From NCBI GenBank assembly GCA_905236605.1, contig CAJORD010000242.1, forward strand, positions 1 to 18,549: a stretch of DNA of 18,549 nt, read 5' to 3'. Of this stretch, positions 1 to 7,065 are shown piece after piece. This DNA comes from an uncultured Synergistales bacterium. GTDB taxonomy: Bacteria; Synergistota; Synergistia; Synergistales; Aminobacteriaceae. The notes beneath the pieces were generated by a model that was not told where the DNA came from, did no database searches, and saw only the letters and a program-made list of their open reading frames with translations. Position numbers and translations under genes: made by a program. Every line of letters starts with the position of its first letter. Positions within the stretch are counted from its first letter, which is position 1.

Positions 1-1106
1 AGCGTTAAAAGTGCGGCCGTAGCTAATCCAGTTTTAATTACCCAATCGTCAAAATCTATCGCAACGCCGTTCACGCCTTGACTTAACGCCGGTAGATATT
101 CACTTGCAATTTTTAATATATGCGCGCCGAGTGGCTCCAGAGCTAGCGTTACTTGATTTTTAATTCTTGCCCAACCGTCCGCAAAAGTTTCAGCTTCGGC
201 TGTAAAAATATCAAGCGCGCCGCCGGCCTCGTTCATTGCGCCAACTAAATCGCCGACTTCTAAACGCCCTGCGCGAATTGCAGTTGCCAATTTTACAGCG
301 GGGTCCTTGACGCTTCCAAAAATTTCACTGACTTTATTAACGGCTCCATCCAGTGTTGGACTGCTTTTAATCTCATTAAAAACGTCGCGAAATGCAGCGG
401 CAAAATCTGAAATTCCATCTTTTGCAAAATTTTTCATTGCAAAATTAAGAGATTTGAACACCGCACCCGCGTCATCACCGAGTTTATCTAGCTGACCGAA
501 TACTGCAATGCTTTCATCAAGATTAAATCCCATTGCGCGCAATGCGTCGCCTTGACTAGTTACACCGCTTGCGAGCTTGTCAATACTGACTCCTGTGCTT
601 TGAGACGCAACAAGCAATTTATCCAACAATTCCGCGCCTTGTGTGGTTTCGAGTCCCCACTTGTTCATTAACTTAGTTACGGAACTTATGTTGGCGCCTA
701 AATCTGACTTCGTAATTCGCGATAAATTTAAGAATTTTACAGCTAACTTTTGAACATCAGATCCGCTAATTCCCAACATTGTATTTAAGTCCGCAACGGC
801 CTTAGCGCTTGCGCTCATTGAGTCAGGAACCTGTGCGGCGACTGCTCTAAAGTCATCTTTCAGGCCCTGCAATGCCTCCCCCGTTGCACCTGTGCCGAGT
901 GCTAAATCGTTCAGCGCGTCTTTAACTTCATTAGCGGCCGCGATTGCAGACACAGCAAGGTTTTTGAACGGCTCAAAGCCTTTACCAATTTTTGATAACT
1001 CACCATTAACTTTTTTTGAAAATTTTTGTATATCTTTTTCAGAACGTGCTAATTTATTTTCAAATTCCGCAGTAAGCACGCCGATTTTCACGTTTAAGAC
1101 TGACAT
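1..1106 (-). CDS. Phage tail tape-measure protein, N-terminal part (runs off left edge)
   Basis: The reading frame opens at ATG 1106 and stays open to base 1, giving about 368 residues of a longer protein. It begins MSVLNVKIGVLTAEFENKLA and shows the alternating Ala/Lys/Asp helical character and the segments typical of tape-measure N-termini (tests of TGATGEALQGLKDDFRAVA type, then LMNKWGLETTQGAELLDKL and GVTSQGDALRAMGFNLDESI). Tape-measure proteins set tail length and sit inside the tail tube. The start overlaps the stop of the frameshifted chaperone frame by one base (TAATG), so translation is probably coupled. Its place after the tail tube and chaperone genes is the standard siphovirus order. 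The C-terminal part and any lytic domain lie outside the window. Confidence 0.88.
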   Translation of the reverse strand, partial: MSVLNVKIGVLTAEFENKLARSEKDIQKFSKKVNGELSKIGKGFEPFKNLAVSAIAAANEVKDALNDLALGTGATGEALQGLKDDFRAVAAQVPDSMSASAKAVADLNTMLGISGSDVQKLAVKFLNLSRITKSDLGANISSVTKLMNKWGLETTQGAELLDKLLVASQSTGVSIDKLASGVTSQGDALRAMGFNLDESIAVFGQLDKLGDDAGAVFKSLNFAMKNFAKDGISDFAAAFRDVFNEIKSSPTLDGAVNKVSEIFGSVKDPAVKLATAIRAGRLEVGDLVGAMNEAGGALDIFTAEAETFADGWARIKNQVTLALEPLGAHILKIASEYLPALSQGVNGVAIDFDDWVIKTGLATAALLT

Positions 1107-1411
1107 TAACTCACCCCACTTTCTAAATATTTATCCAATAATTCATGCTTCCCCCACACTCGATTTTTATACCATATTCCCGTTAAATCCTGCGGCGTTA
1201 TTCGCGTTTTGCTCCAAAGATTAAATAGAGCAGCTGTGTGTATTGCTTGCTCCTGACGCTCTCGAAAAACTCGATACTCATTTGCAAGGATTAAATCACA
1301 CAGCTCCCCGTTAGTAATTTGCCATAAATCCTCATGAGAGATATTTAAGACGCCAAGCGCATTTAGGTATAATAGATTGCGTTGTTGCCGTCGCTCTTCA
1401 GGCGTGATTAT
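1106..1411 (-). CDS. Tail assembly chaperone, second frame (gpT-like), made by -1 frameshift
   Basis: This frame has no usable start codon or ribosome binding site but is open from the A-run of the preceding gene to a TAA at 1106-1108. It encodes about 102 residues beginning IITPEERRQQRNLLYLNALG and ending HELLDKYLESGVS. It is exactly in the -1 frame relative to the 111-residue gene upstream, and is entered at nine consecutive A residues (1411-1419). In lambda and many siphoviruses the gene between tail tube and tape measure makes gpG and, by -1 slippage, gpGT, which chaperone the tape measure during tail assembly. Position, frame and slippery run all match. The fusion would be about 212 residues. 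Function is inferred from context, not from a recognised sequence family. Confidence 0.72.
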   Translation of the reverse strand: MITPEERRQQRNLLYLNALGVLNISHEDLWQITNGELCDLILANEYRVFRERQEQAIHTAALFNLWSKTRITPQDLTGIWYKNRVWGKHELLDKYLESGVS

Positions 1412-1743
1412 TTTTTTTTCTTTTCTTCGCCGTCATTGTCAACATCTGGAATCATGCGCGAAAAACTTTGATTTAATTCTTCGATACAATCTCCTAATAA
1501 ATCAGAAAATCTAACACCGGCCGCGTCGCATAAGTCGCCAAGCGCTTCGGGCGTAATATCTCGATTATCTTTTAACATACCCGCCCAAATTAGCGCGCGA
1601 ATGTCTTTCATGTGGATTTTTTGTTCCGTGAAGCGCGTATAAATGTCCGCAATGCCTTCATTTAACTCATCTTCAAGAGAACAGATTGCATTTTGTCCGT
1701 AATGGATTTTATACAACTTTTCGCCAATTTTAATTTCTCGCAT
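1408..1743 (-). CDS. Tail assembly chaperone (gpG-like), upstream frame
   Basis: A 111-residue acidic protein, MREIKIGEKLYKIHYGQNAI at the start and ending in EEKKKK directly before the stop. It lies between the tail tube gene and the tape-measure gene, where gpG-type chaperones are encoded. The N-terminal layout, a short beta strand then helices with a DIRALIWAGML segment, resembles tail chaperones of Gram-positive phages that carry an RALLWAGL-like motif. The gene ends in an A-rich slippery run (AAG AAA AAA AAA TAA), from which a -1 shift gives the longer product. The free form is expected to be the more abundant product and to coat the tape measure transiently. Confidence 0.75.
   Translation of the reverse strand: MREIKIGEKLYKIHYGQNAICSLEDELNEGIADIYTRFTEQKIHMKDIRALIWAGMLKDNRDITPEALGDLCDAAGVRFSDLLGDCIEELNQSFSRMIPDVDNDGEEKKKK
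1411..1420 (-). promoter_or_regulatory. Predicted -1 programmed ribosomal frameshift site
   Basis: On the minus strand the codons are AAG AAA AAA AAA TAA, which contains the heptamer A AAA AAA in the correct phase, followed at once by the 0-frame stop. A one-base backward slip enters an open frame of about 102 codons that ends at the tape-measure start. The run of nine A residues could also let RNA polymerase slip during transcription, which would give the same protein. No convincing stimulatory hairpin was identified by eye. Confidence 0.7.
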
Positions 1744-1755
1744 TGTAAAAAACTC

Positions 1756-2169
1756 CTATTGTACGGTTGTTTCTGTAACTTCGCCGGTAACTTGAAAATC
1801 AACGGCGATAGTGATTGCGGCTTCAGTTGCGGCCGATAGATTCCAACTTGTGGGCAACGCATCAAATACAATTTCCGGCTTCGTTGCTTCTGAACCAAGT
1901 GGGTAAACGTGAATTTTCAAAGTCTCTCCAGCTCTAATCTTTGCGGCAACTGATTGTGCGGCCGTATCCGTTGAATCATAAATCAAATTAAATGATCCAG
2001 TCGCTGTAATTTGACCAACTAAAAATTCTTTCCATTCCGTCCCGATTGTAGAGACGTCGATCGTGTTGCGCGTTGTATTCATGCTCCAATCGCTGACGTT
2101 TACAAGCTCAGCTAAATTTGCACTTTCACCAATTTTAATTTCGCTTTTTTGCGATGCTGCTTTTGACAT
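1756..2169 (-). CDS. Major tail protein (tail tube)
   Basis: A 137-residue protein beginning MSKAASQKSEIKIGESANLA. It has the beta-rich pattern of Gram-positive siphovirus tail tube proteins: a stretch resembling DWSMNTTRNTIDVSTIGTEW (a tube-protein signature of the type 'xxxxTIDVSxxgxxw'), then GQITATGSFNLIYD and a C-terminal ITIAVDFQVTGEVTETTVQ strand pair. The subunits would stack into the tube around the tape measure. It lies directly after the tail-terminator gene, and is followed by the chaperone gene. Length is at the short end for TP901-1-type tube proteins (about 130-170 residues). Confidence 0.85.
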   Translation of the reverse strand: MSKAASQKSEIKIGESANLAELVNVSDWSMNTTRNTIDVSTIGTEWKEFLVGQITATGSFNLIYDSTDTAAQSVAAKIRAGETLKIHVYPLGSEATKPEIVFDALPTSWNLSAATEAAITIAVDFQVTGEVTETTVQ

Positions 2170-2173
2170 TGTA

Positions 2174-2557
2174 TTATTCCTCCTCTTTTATGAACGTTCT
2201 ATAAGTTAAAACTCCATGGCACCACTGCGATACGTCGTGAATTAGCTTGAAAGATTCTAACCAAAAACACTCGCCCCACATTTCAAATAGTATTTCGTTG
2301 ATTACGTCCTTAATATCCAGTGTTTCAAAGCGGCCAAAACTCGATGACCACACGTGAATAGTGAAAGTGACTTCGGTCTCCTCACAACTTACAAGACGCC
2401 CGGGGCCTTCAACAAAATCACCAACAACGACATAAGGGGCCGCTGTATTTTCATCAGGCGTAAAGTCATAAACTCCGCCAGGCCCTACGATTGCAGTTAA
2501 TTTTTCACTGTCTAACAATGCTTTTGTAATATTTCCATACAAATCTCCAACGGTCAT
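2174..2557 (-). CDS. Tail terminator / tail completion protein, DUF3168-like
   Basis: A 127-residue protein beginning MTVGDLYGNITKALLDSEKL. The layout fits the DUF3168 (gp17-like tail completion) family: an N-terminal helix, then GGVYDFTPDENTAAPYVVVGD, then FTIHVWSS followed by a helix that carries the DIKDVINEILF segment. Such proteins cap the head-proximal end of the tail tube and join it to the connector. The neighbours on both sides (gp10-like and tail tube) agree with this role. It begins four bases after the gp10-like gene ends. Confidence 0.82.
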   Translation of the reverse strand: MTVGDLYGNITKALLDSEKLTAIVGPGGVYDFTPDENTAAPYVVVGDFVEGPGRLVSCEETEVTFTIHVWSSSFGRFETLDIKDVINEILFEMWGECFWLESFKLIHDVSQWCHGVLTYRTFIKEEE

Positions 2558-2561
2558 TTTT

Positions 2562-3065
2562 TCACTTCCCTAATTTTTGTGTAATTTCTTGTGCGTATTT
2601 TCGCAATGCTTCACGCACAAACTTGTTGACATAACGGCGTTTAGCTTTCATAGCCGGCTCTAAAAACGGTTGCGCGCCTCTGAATTTTGTACCATGCTCA
2701 ACCGCAAAGGCATAATATTCAAAAGCGCCTGCTGCTCTGTGTTTAGCGCCGTTTTTGTATCTCATTGCGTTTTCTGGATACCACGCTTCAACTTGTATTC
2801 TTTTGAATTTCTTTAGCATTATCTCGTTAAAGCCGTTATATACCTGTAATGAACGCTTTAATCGTCCTGTTCTTACGCCACGCCGCGGGGGACGTGAACC
2901 AACAGGCGCACGCCTCATCGCTTCGTCCTTAATCAGCTCTCCGCCTGCTTTTAGAGCTTCAATTATTTTCGCGTCAACTAATTCTTTCCTAGCTTTGCGC
3001 AAAATTTTTAACACTTCTTGTTCGCCGTCAAGCTTGCCATAGACAAAACTTTTAGATGTAGTCAT
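2562..3065 (-). CDS. HK97 gp10-like tail/head-tail joining protein
   Basis: A 167-residue basic protein with the HK97 gp10 family layout: an early helix (KILRKARKELVDAKIIEALKAGG), the segment ELIKDEAMRRAPVGSRPPRRGVRTGRLKRSL typical of gp10 (APvgs.....TGrLrrSi), and a C-terminal EHGTKFRGAQPFLEPAMKAKR motif (veyGT....aqPFl.Pa). It is thought to sit at the neck or start of the tail. The bases before its ATG (GTGCCTTATCC) show no ribosome binding site; a 20-codon hydrophobic reading frame with a good site overlaps the start, which suggests coupled translation. Confidence 0.86.
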   Translation of the reverse strand: MTTSKSFVYGKLDGEQEVLKILRKARKELVDAKIIEALKAGGELIKDEAMRRAPVGSRPPRRGVRTGRLKRSLQVYNGFNEIMLKKFKRIQVEAWYPENAMRYKNGAKHRAAGAFEYYAFAVEHGTKFRGAQPFLEPAMKAKRRYVNKFVREALRKYAQEITQKLGK

Positions 3066-3114
3066 GGATAAGGCACAAAATTAAAACCACACAGCAAGCT
3101 ATTACATAATTCAT
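3052..3114 (-). CDS. Hydrophobic 20-residue mini-gene overlapping the gp10-like start
   Basis: A reading frame of 20 codons, MNYVIACCVVLILCLIHDYI, with a strong ribosome binding site (AGGTGAG, five to six bases before the ATG). It ends 14 bases inside the gp10-like gene, whose own start lacks a ribosome binding site. What is seen: start, site, overlap and a hydrophobic stretch long enough for one short membrane helix. What is inferred: it acts mainly as a leader that delivers ribosomes to the gp10-like start; a role for the peptide itself cannot be judged. It could be chance, as it is very short. Confidence 0.4.
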   Translation of the reverse strand: MNYVIACCVVLILCLIHDYI

Positions 3115-3132
3115 TTTTCTCACCTCATTGTA

Positions 3133-3456
3133 TTAAGCGCTTCTTGTAACGCAATCTATTATCAGCCAAACGCTGACGGGACGCGTATTTCTGACGTCTA
3201 AACGAGTCCCGCGCCATGTTGCAATATCGCCTTGTTGTACGTCAACGCCCGCGCGAAAAATTATCTCGTGTGTTCTTAAATCGCGGGTTTGGTCTGCAAT
3301 TACGTTATCTTTTGATTGAGTTACAGTTACTTGCGCAAAAAATTCACCGATTGTATTTTCAATTTCTGTGTAACGTCCTGAATCCTCGCGAATGCGTGTA
3401 AATCTAGAAATTGCAACACGTTCACGCAAAGAGCCCGCGCCTTTTGGTAATGCCAT
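3133..3456 (-). CDS. Head closure / head-tail joining protein (SPP1 gp16-like)
   Basis: A 107-residue protein beginning MALPKGAGSLRERVAISRFT. It has the phage head-tail joining pattern: an N-terminal LReRV.i....r..D..G, then a strand with GEFFAQVTVTQSKDN, a DLRTHEIIFRAGVDVQQGD segment (THeI.iRy...i..gd) and a closing beta strand. In SPP1 and HK97 these proteins form the ring that closes the portal after packaging. It follows the gp6-like connector, as expected. The mini-gene and gp10-like gene follow. Confidence 0.84.
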   Translation of the reverse strand: MALPKGAGSLRERVAISRFTRIREDSGRYTEIENTIGEFFAQVTVTQSKDNVIADQTRDLRTHEIIFRAGVDVQQGDIATWRGTRLDVRNTRPVSVWLIIDCVTRSA

Positions 3457-3472
3457 TTTACAATTTCCTTTC

Positions 3473-3811
3473 TTAAATCGGCATGTCGCGATCTTGCCAC
3501 AAAATCCGCATGGCGCTTAAAGGGACGTCGTTAAAATTCATCGTTGCTGCGTCCTCGCGATTAGAATACCAAAATGCAACTATTAATAAAATTGCTTGTT
3601 TCCATTTTGCGGGTATCGAAATCTCTTGAAAGTAATCGCCGTCAAGCTCTGAATTTTCGCTCTCTTCAAAAGCTAGCGGCTTGTTCAGAAAATCCTCGCA
3701 AAACTCACGCGCCGCTGTTATGTAATGGCTAATTAACGTATCTTCCGTATCGTTTTCAATCCGACATTGTATTTTTGCCTCTTCCAGCGTTACCGGCTCT
3801 TTTAGCGGCAT
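3473..3811 (-). CDS. Head-tail connector protein (gp6/gp15-like)
   Basis: The likely protein starts at ATG 3811 (MPLKEPVTLEEAKIQCRIEN; 112 residues) because GAGGGA lies eight bases before it; the frame stays open to 3853 with no such site. The opening (plk.PvtLeeaK.hcRid...eD.lI..yi.aAre..E.fl.r.l) is the signature of gp6-like head-tail connectors: helices that dock on the portal ring. The middle holds IPAKWKQAILLIVAFWYSNRE, again typical. It overlaps the upstream 70-residue gene by 56 bases in another frame. Confidence 0.85.
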   Translation of the reverse strand: MPLKEPVTLEEAKIQCRIENDTEDTLISHYITAAREFCEDFLNKPLAFEESENSELDGDYFQEISIPAKWKQAILLIVAFWYSNREDAATMNFNDVPLSAMRILWQDRDMPI

Positions 3812-3968
3812 TAGCGCTTCCCTCGCTCTCTTTATCCAAATACAAAAATCCACTTTCGCGCGCGTATTTTGCTACGTCCTCTTTAACTTCGTACTCGCCG
3901 GGGACAAAGTTTTTGAGCTTATATCCGTCAATGTAGTATGAAAATGATTTTACAACTTTGATTTTCAT
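3756..3968 (-). CDS. Small hypothetical phage protein between capsid and connector
   Basis: A 70-residue protein beginning MKIKVVKSFSYYIDGYKLKN with a good ribosome binding site (GGAGTGA, six bases before ATG 3968). The first half is a likely small beta domain (VKSFSYYIDGYKLKNFVPGEYEV), and the tail is Ala/Gly/Lys-rich and probably disordered. Position after the major capsid gene is where many siphoviruses keep small head accessory proteins. I do not recognise a family. Its expression would depend on read-through of the terminator-like hairpin directly upstream. Confidence 0.6.
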   Translation of the reverse strand: MKIKVVKSFSYYIDGYKLKNFVPGEYEVKEDVAKYARESGFLYLDKESEGSANAAKRAGNAGRGKNTMSD

Positions 3969-3982
3969 GTTGTATCACTCCG

Positions 3983-4006
3983 AAAAAAAAATGCCCCCGA
4001 AGGGGC
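3983..4006 (-). terminator. Hairpin with T-run after the major capsid gene
   Basis: On the minus strand a GCCCC/GGGGC stem closed by a TTCG loop is followed by A and nine T residues. It lies 14 bases after the capsid stop and inside the late operon, so it probably lets only part of the transcripts continue to the connector and tail genes. Confidence 0.8.
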
Positions 4007-4019
4007 TTGAATGCTTGCG

Positions 4020-5219
4020 TTACGCTTCACATTTAACGAATTTCACGGCCTCTGAATTAAGAATCATGCCGCCAACTCGTTTTGTGGCGTAAAAATTCAC
4101 ATACGGCTTGTTTGTAAATGGGTCGCGTAATACAAAAATCGCCGCGCGGTCAACGATTGTATATGCCTCTCTGAAATCGCCGAATGCCACACAAAGAGCG
4201 TTGGCGCCTACGCCGGGCATGTCGTGATTGTACACACACGGGAAACCTAACAACAAATTAGGGACGCCGGCCTGTAAACCTGGTTGCCATAAGTAATTTC
4301 CTTGAGTATCTTTCATTTTGCGAATTGCCGCAAGCGTGCTCGTGTTGAACATAAAGTGAGCATTTGCATAATATCGCGACTTCAAAGAGCTTGCTAAATC
4401 CAAAAGAACATCGGCCGCGCCTGTCGCCGCAAATCCCGCTGCCGCGCCAGTTTTCAAATATTGGAAAGTTCCGAACGTCCTTGTATCATCGTCATCAGTT
4501 GATACAGTTGCGGCTAATAAACCTTTGGGTTTACTAGATCCGTCACCAACAGTGAAGGCCGCATTTTCTTTTAATGCAAACTCGCGCGCAATGCTTTCAG
4601 TTAGCCAAGTCTCTACGTCAAAAAATATGTCGTCGATTGAGTTTTGCGTAGCTGCCGGGTTTGCATACAACTCACCCCAAACCGGCGTAACTTGTGCAAT
4701 TTTCGGTGAATTTGTTTCAGGGCGTGCGGCCGTTTCTGCTACCCAACCGGAGCCAATGCCGCCGACATCTACAATCTGACGAACATCATTAGTCCCTGAC
4801 GTCCTAATATTACAAACTTGACGCATTGGCGATTCAGCCGTTAGTAATTTATAAATTTCCGTTGACATCTCTACGGGCACAGCATAGCCGCCGTCCGCGT
4901 TTACACCGACTTGAACGGCCTTAAATTGCAAGTCGCCTAAGTTATCCGTGATACCCTTGCACAAAAATTCTTTGAATGCCTTAGCGTGGTCGCTCTTTGC
5001 CTCGCCGCCTGCGTAACCAGGCCGATTTAGCTTAGTTTCAAAGTTGCTAATTCGTGCTTCTTTTGCTTGCAAGTCGGCCTCAATTTTTGCTAACTTGCTT
5101 TCAAGTTCCGCGGCCTTGCCTGTTGTCGTTTTTAATTCCTCAAAACGCGCGTCATTAGTGCGTTTATACTCCTCAAAAGCCGCTCCGTATTTTTCCAAAA
5201 TTGATTTTAATTCTGACAT
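4020..5219 (-). CDS. Major capsid protein, HK97 fold
   Basis: A 399-residue protein. Residues 1-65 form a charged coiled coil (SELKSILEKYGAAFEEYKRT...), the scaffolding-like delta domain. A linker with RPGYAGGEAKSDHAKAFKEF follows, then the mature region opening near GVNADGGYAVPVEMS (about residues 105-119), the usual HK97 landmark. The P-domain and A-domain pattern continues to the C-terminus (FATKRVGGMILN-like: YATKRVGGMIL). The adjacent prohead protease would remove the delta domain, with cleavage expected roughly between residues 75 and 105. A good ribosome binding site (AAGGAG, eight bases before ATG) fits high expression. No separate scaffold gene is present, as in HK97. Confidence 0.95.
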   Translation of the reverse strand: MSELKSILEKYGAAFEEYKRTNDARFEELKTTTGKAAELESKLAKIEADLQAKEARISNFETKLNRPGYAGGEAKSDHAKAFKEFLCKGITDNLGDLQFKAVQVGVNADGGYAVPVEMSTEIYKLLTAESPMRQVCNIRTSGTNDVRQIVDVGGIGSGWVAETAARPETNSPKIAQVTPVWGELYANPAATQNSIDDIFFDVETWLTESIAREFALKENAAFTVGDGSSKPKGLLAATVSTDDDDTRTFGTFQYLKTGAAAGFAATGAADVLLDLASSLKSRYYANAHFMFNTSTLAAIRKMKDTQGNYLWQPGLQAGVPNLLLGFPCVYNHDMPGVGANALCVAFGDFREAYTIVDRAAIFVLRDPFTNKPYVNFYATKRVGGMILNSEAVKFVKCEA

Positions 5220-5222
5220 TTT

Positions 5223-5864
5223 TTAAGCTCCTTGTATTTTGTATAAAAGATTTTTGGCCGCCGCTATGGTCTCGTCGTCTTCGTCATCGCAACGAATTCC
5301 CGACTTTATCCCCGCGATTACGGCCTTAGCTTGAGTGCGTGAAAATCCAGCCTCGCGCAGGAATTTTTCCGCGTCTCTTGTATTTGAGATTCCCTTGACG
5401 TCATCAACGATTGCAAGCTCATTCGCCGGAAAAGTTACAAGGGAAATTTCCCACAAATCCAACTCTTTCAAAATTCTAATGTAGCGTCCATCTTCTTCGC
5501 GCCATTCCCATTGTACAGCGTTGTAACCGATAGAAAGGCCCTTGATAGCTCTGTTTTTCAACAAGATAAACGCCTCATGCGCCTTCTCAATATCCAACAA
5601 CAAGCGGCCTTCAAGATATAATCCCGTTGTATCTTCCTCGATTTTTTCGCATACGCCTATTACGTCTGAAGCGTTATGTTGCCAAAGGATAGCGGGCATT
5701 TTGTTTTTAATTGTGTTTTCAAATGCGCCTTTTTCCACTTTGTCATCTTGTAAATCAACGACATCAAACACGCTCGCATAGCCCGAAAAAACGCCTTCAT
5801 CACTGACTTCTTTAAGCTCAAAATTAAAATTTTTATTCTGTATCTTCATGTTGTATTTCATCAT
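5223..5864 (-). CDS. Prohead protease, HK97 family (peptidase U35/S78)
   Basis: A 213-residue protein that trims the capsid delta domain and itself during head maturation. The family landmarks are present: FSGYASVFDVVDLQDDKVEKGAF near residues 27-48, catalytic His63 in LWQHN, Ser111 in KGLSIGY and Glu139 in DLWEISLVTFPAN. The C-terminal part (FSRTQAKAVIAGIKS, then an acidic patch) is common in Gram-positive phage homologues. The gene overlaps the end of portal by 32 bases. The exact start is unclear: ATGs at 5864, 5861 and 5849 all lie near one GGAG. Confidence 0.93.
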   Translation of the reverse strand: MMKYNMKIQNKNFNFELKEVSDEGVFSGYASVFDVVDLQDDKVEKGAFENTIKNKMPAILWQHNASDVIGVCEKIEEDTTGLYLEGRLLLDIEKAHEAFILLKNRAIKGLSIGYNAVQWEWREEDGRYIRILKELDLWEISLVTFPANELAIVDDVKGISNTRDAEKFLREAGFSRTQAKAVIAGIKSGIRCDDEDDETIAAAKNLLYKIQGA

Positions 5865-7047
5865 CTCCGTTTCCGATCCTCATGTTCATAGGAGTTAAGT
5901 AAATATCGCCGTCCGCGCGCGGATTCATGTCCTCCATTCGCCTAATTTCGTTCGGTGAATACACTCCCATGTTAATACCTTTTTGGTAAGCGTCAAATCT
6001 TGTCCCCAAACTGCCGCGTTCAAGCCCTTCAACATTGAATTTTACATCATAATCCCCCTCGCTAATCTCACTAATTAAATCTTTGAAAATTGCACTTTCC
6101 CATCGCTTAATCCATGGTAATAAAGTGTATCGAACGAAGCCTAGGCTCATTTGCTCAATCCCGCTCCCCCAGCTTGTTGACTTCTCTGTACTCTGGATCA
6201 TGAACAACGGTACGCGGAAAATCCTTGCAATTTGTTCAACTTGAAATTTCATTGTTTCTAAATATTGTGCGTCAGAGTTGGTCATAGATAGCGGCGTAAA
6301 GTCCGTCCCCTGCTCTAAAATCGCCGTGCTGCCCGCGTTTTCGCCGCTATATGCTGACGTCCAATTTTCTTTAAGCCGCGTGTATGCTTCTTGTGAAAGT
6401 TGACCGGGTATTTTCAAAATTCCGCCAGGCTTCGCTCCATTCGTGAAAGTCGTGTAACCGTGGCCTTCTGCGGCCATAGATAGCGCGATAGCTTGCCTTG
6501 AAAATCCAATCGGCGAAAGTCCTTTAATGCCGTCAACGCTTCTATACATTACGTGAAAAATTTCAGTCTGTGCAACGGTTTTAGACGTCCCGTTAGCAAG
6601 ATTAATTCGATATTCCAACTCCCAATTTGGCAACTGACGGACGGAAATTGCACCGGGTAACAATGGCAAAAGCTCTCGAACAATTCCAGCGCCATCTCTG
6701 ACTTTATACGCGTAAAAATCTCCTCGCAAGCACAAAAACATCATTGCTAATTCTCTCCATGCAAAGGAGCTCAACCATGAACACGGCCGGCGTGATAACA
6801 AATTAAAAAGCCAGTGCGTTCTATCTTCGTTTTTTGTGTCGTTCTTAATTTTATAAACCTTGATAGGAAGCTGTGCTATGCTTTCTGAAAGCAAACCGAC
6901 GCAAGCAAATACAGCTCCACACTGCAACGCTCTAAGCGGCGAAATTGTAAAATTGGAAAATCCGCCGTAAGTTTCGCCGATTATGTCATCAAGAGTTCCG
7001 ACTGCTAGCCCTTCCGCAAATTTTTTTTCTTCTAAATCTAAATCCAT
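5833..7047 (-). CDS. Portal protein, HK97 family
   Basis: A 404-residue protein that forms the twelve-subunit ring through which DNA enters the head. Typical segments are SPLRALQCGAVFACVGLLSESIAQLPIKVY near residues 36-65 (the 'AvyaCvrllaesiaslPl.vy' pattern), the HWLFNLLSRRPC region, EIFHVMYRSVDGIKGLSPI, GAKPGGILKIPG and FRVPLFMIQSTEKSTSWGSGIEQ. Length is normal for the family. It lies between TerL and the protease. The GGAGG before the start is 13 bases from the ATG, somewhat far. Confidence 0.95.
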   Translation of the reverse strand: MDLDLEEKKFAEGLAVGTLDDIIGETYGGFSNFTISPLRALQCGAVFACVGLLSESIAQLPIKVYKIKNDTKNEDRTHWLFNLLSRRPCSWLSSFAWRELAMMFLCLRGDFYAYKVRDGAGIVRELLPLLPGAISVRQLPNWELEYRINLANGTSKTVAQTEIFHVMYRSVDGIKGLSPIGFSRQAIALSMAAEGHGYTTFTNGAKPGGILKIPGQLSQEAYTRLKENWTSAYSGENAGSTAILEQGTDFTPLSMTNSDAQYLETMKFQVEQIARIFRVPLFMIQSTEKSTSWGSGIEQMSLGFVRYTLLPWIKRWESAIFKDLISEISEGDYDVKFNVEGLERGSLGTRFDAYQKGINMGVYSPNEIRRMEDMNPRADGDIYLTPMNMRIGNGDDEIQHEDTE

Positions 7048-7065
7048 GATACAAAATTCACCTCC

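Noticed and set aside
1662..1898. Minus-strand frame of 78 codons overlapping the tail tube and chaperone genes
   Set aside because: Out-of-frame shadow of two well supported tail genes; no independent evidence.
4525..4779. Plus-strand frames opposite capsid, terminase and other late genes
   Set aside because: Antisense shadows of high-confidence genes, without their own signals.
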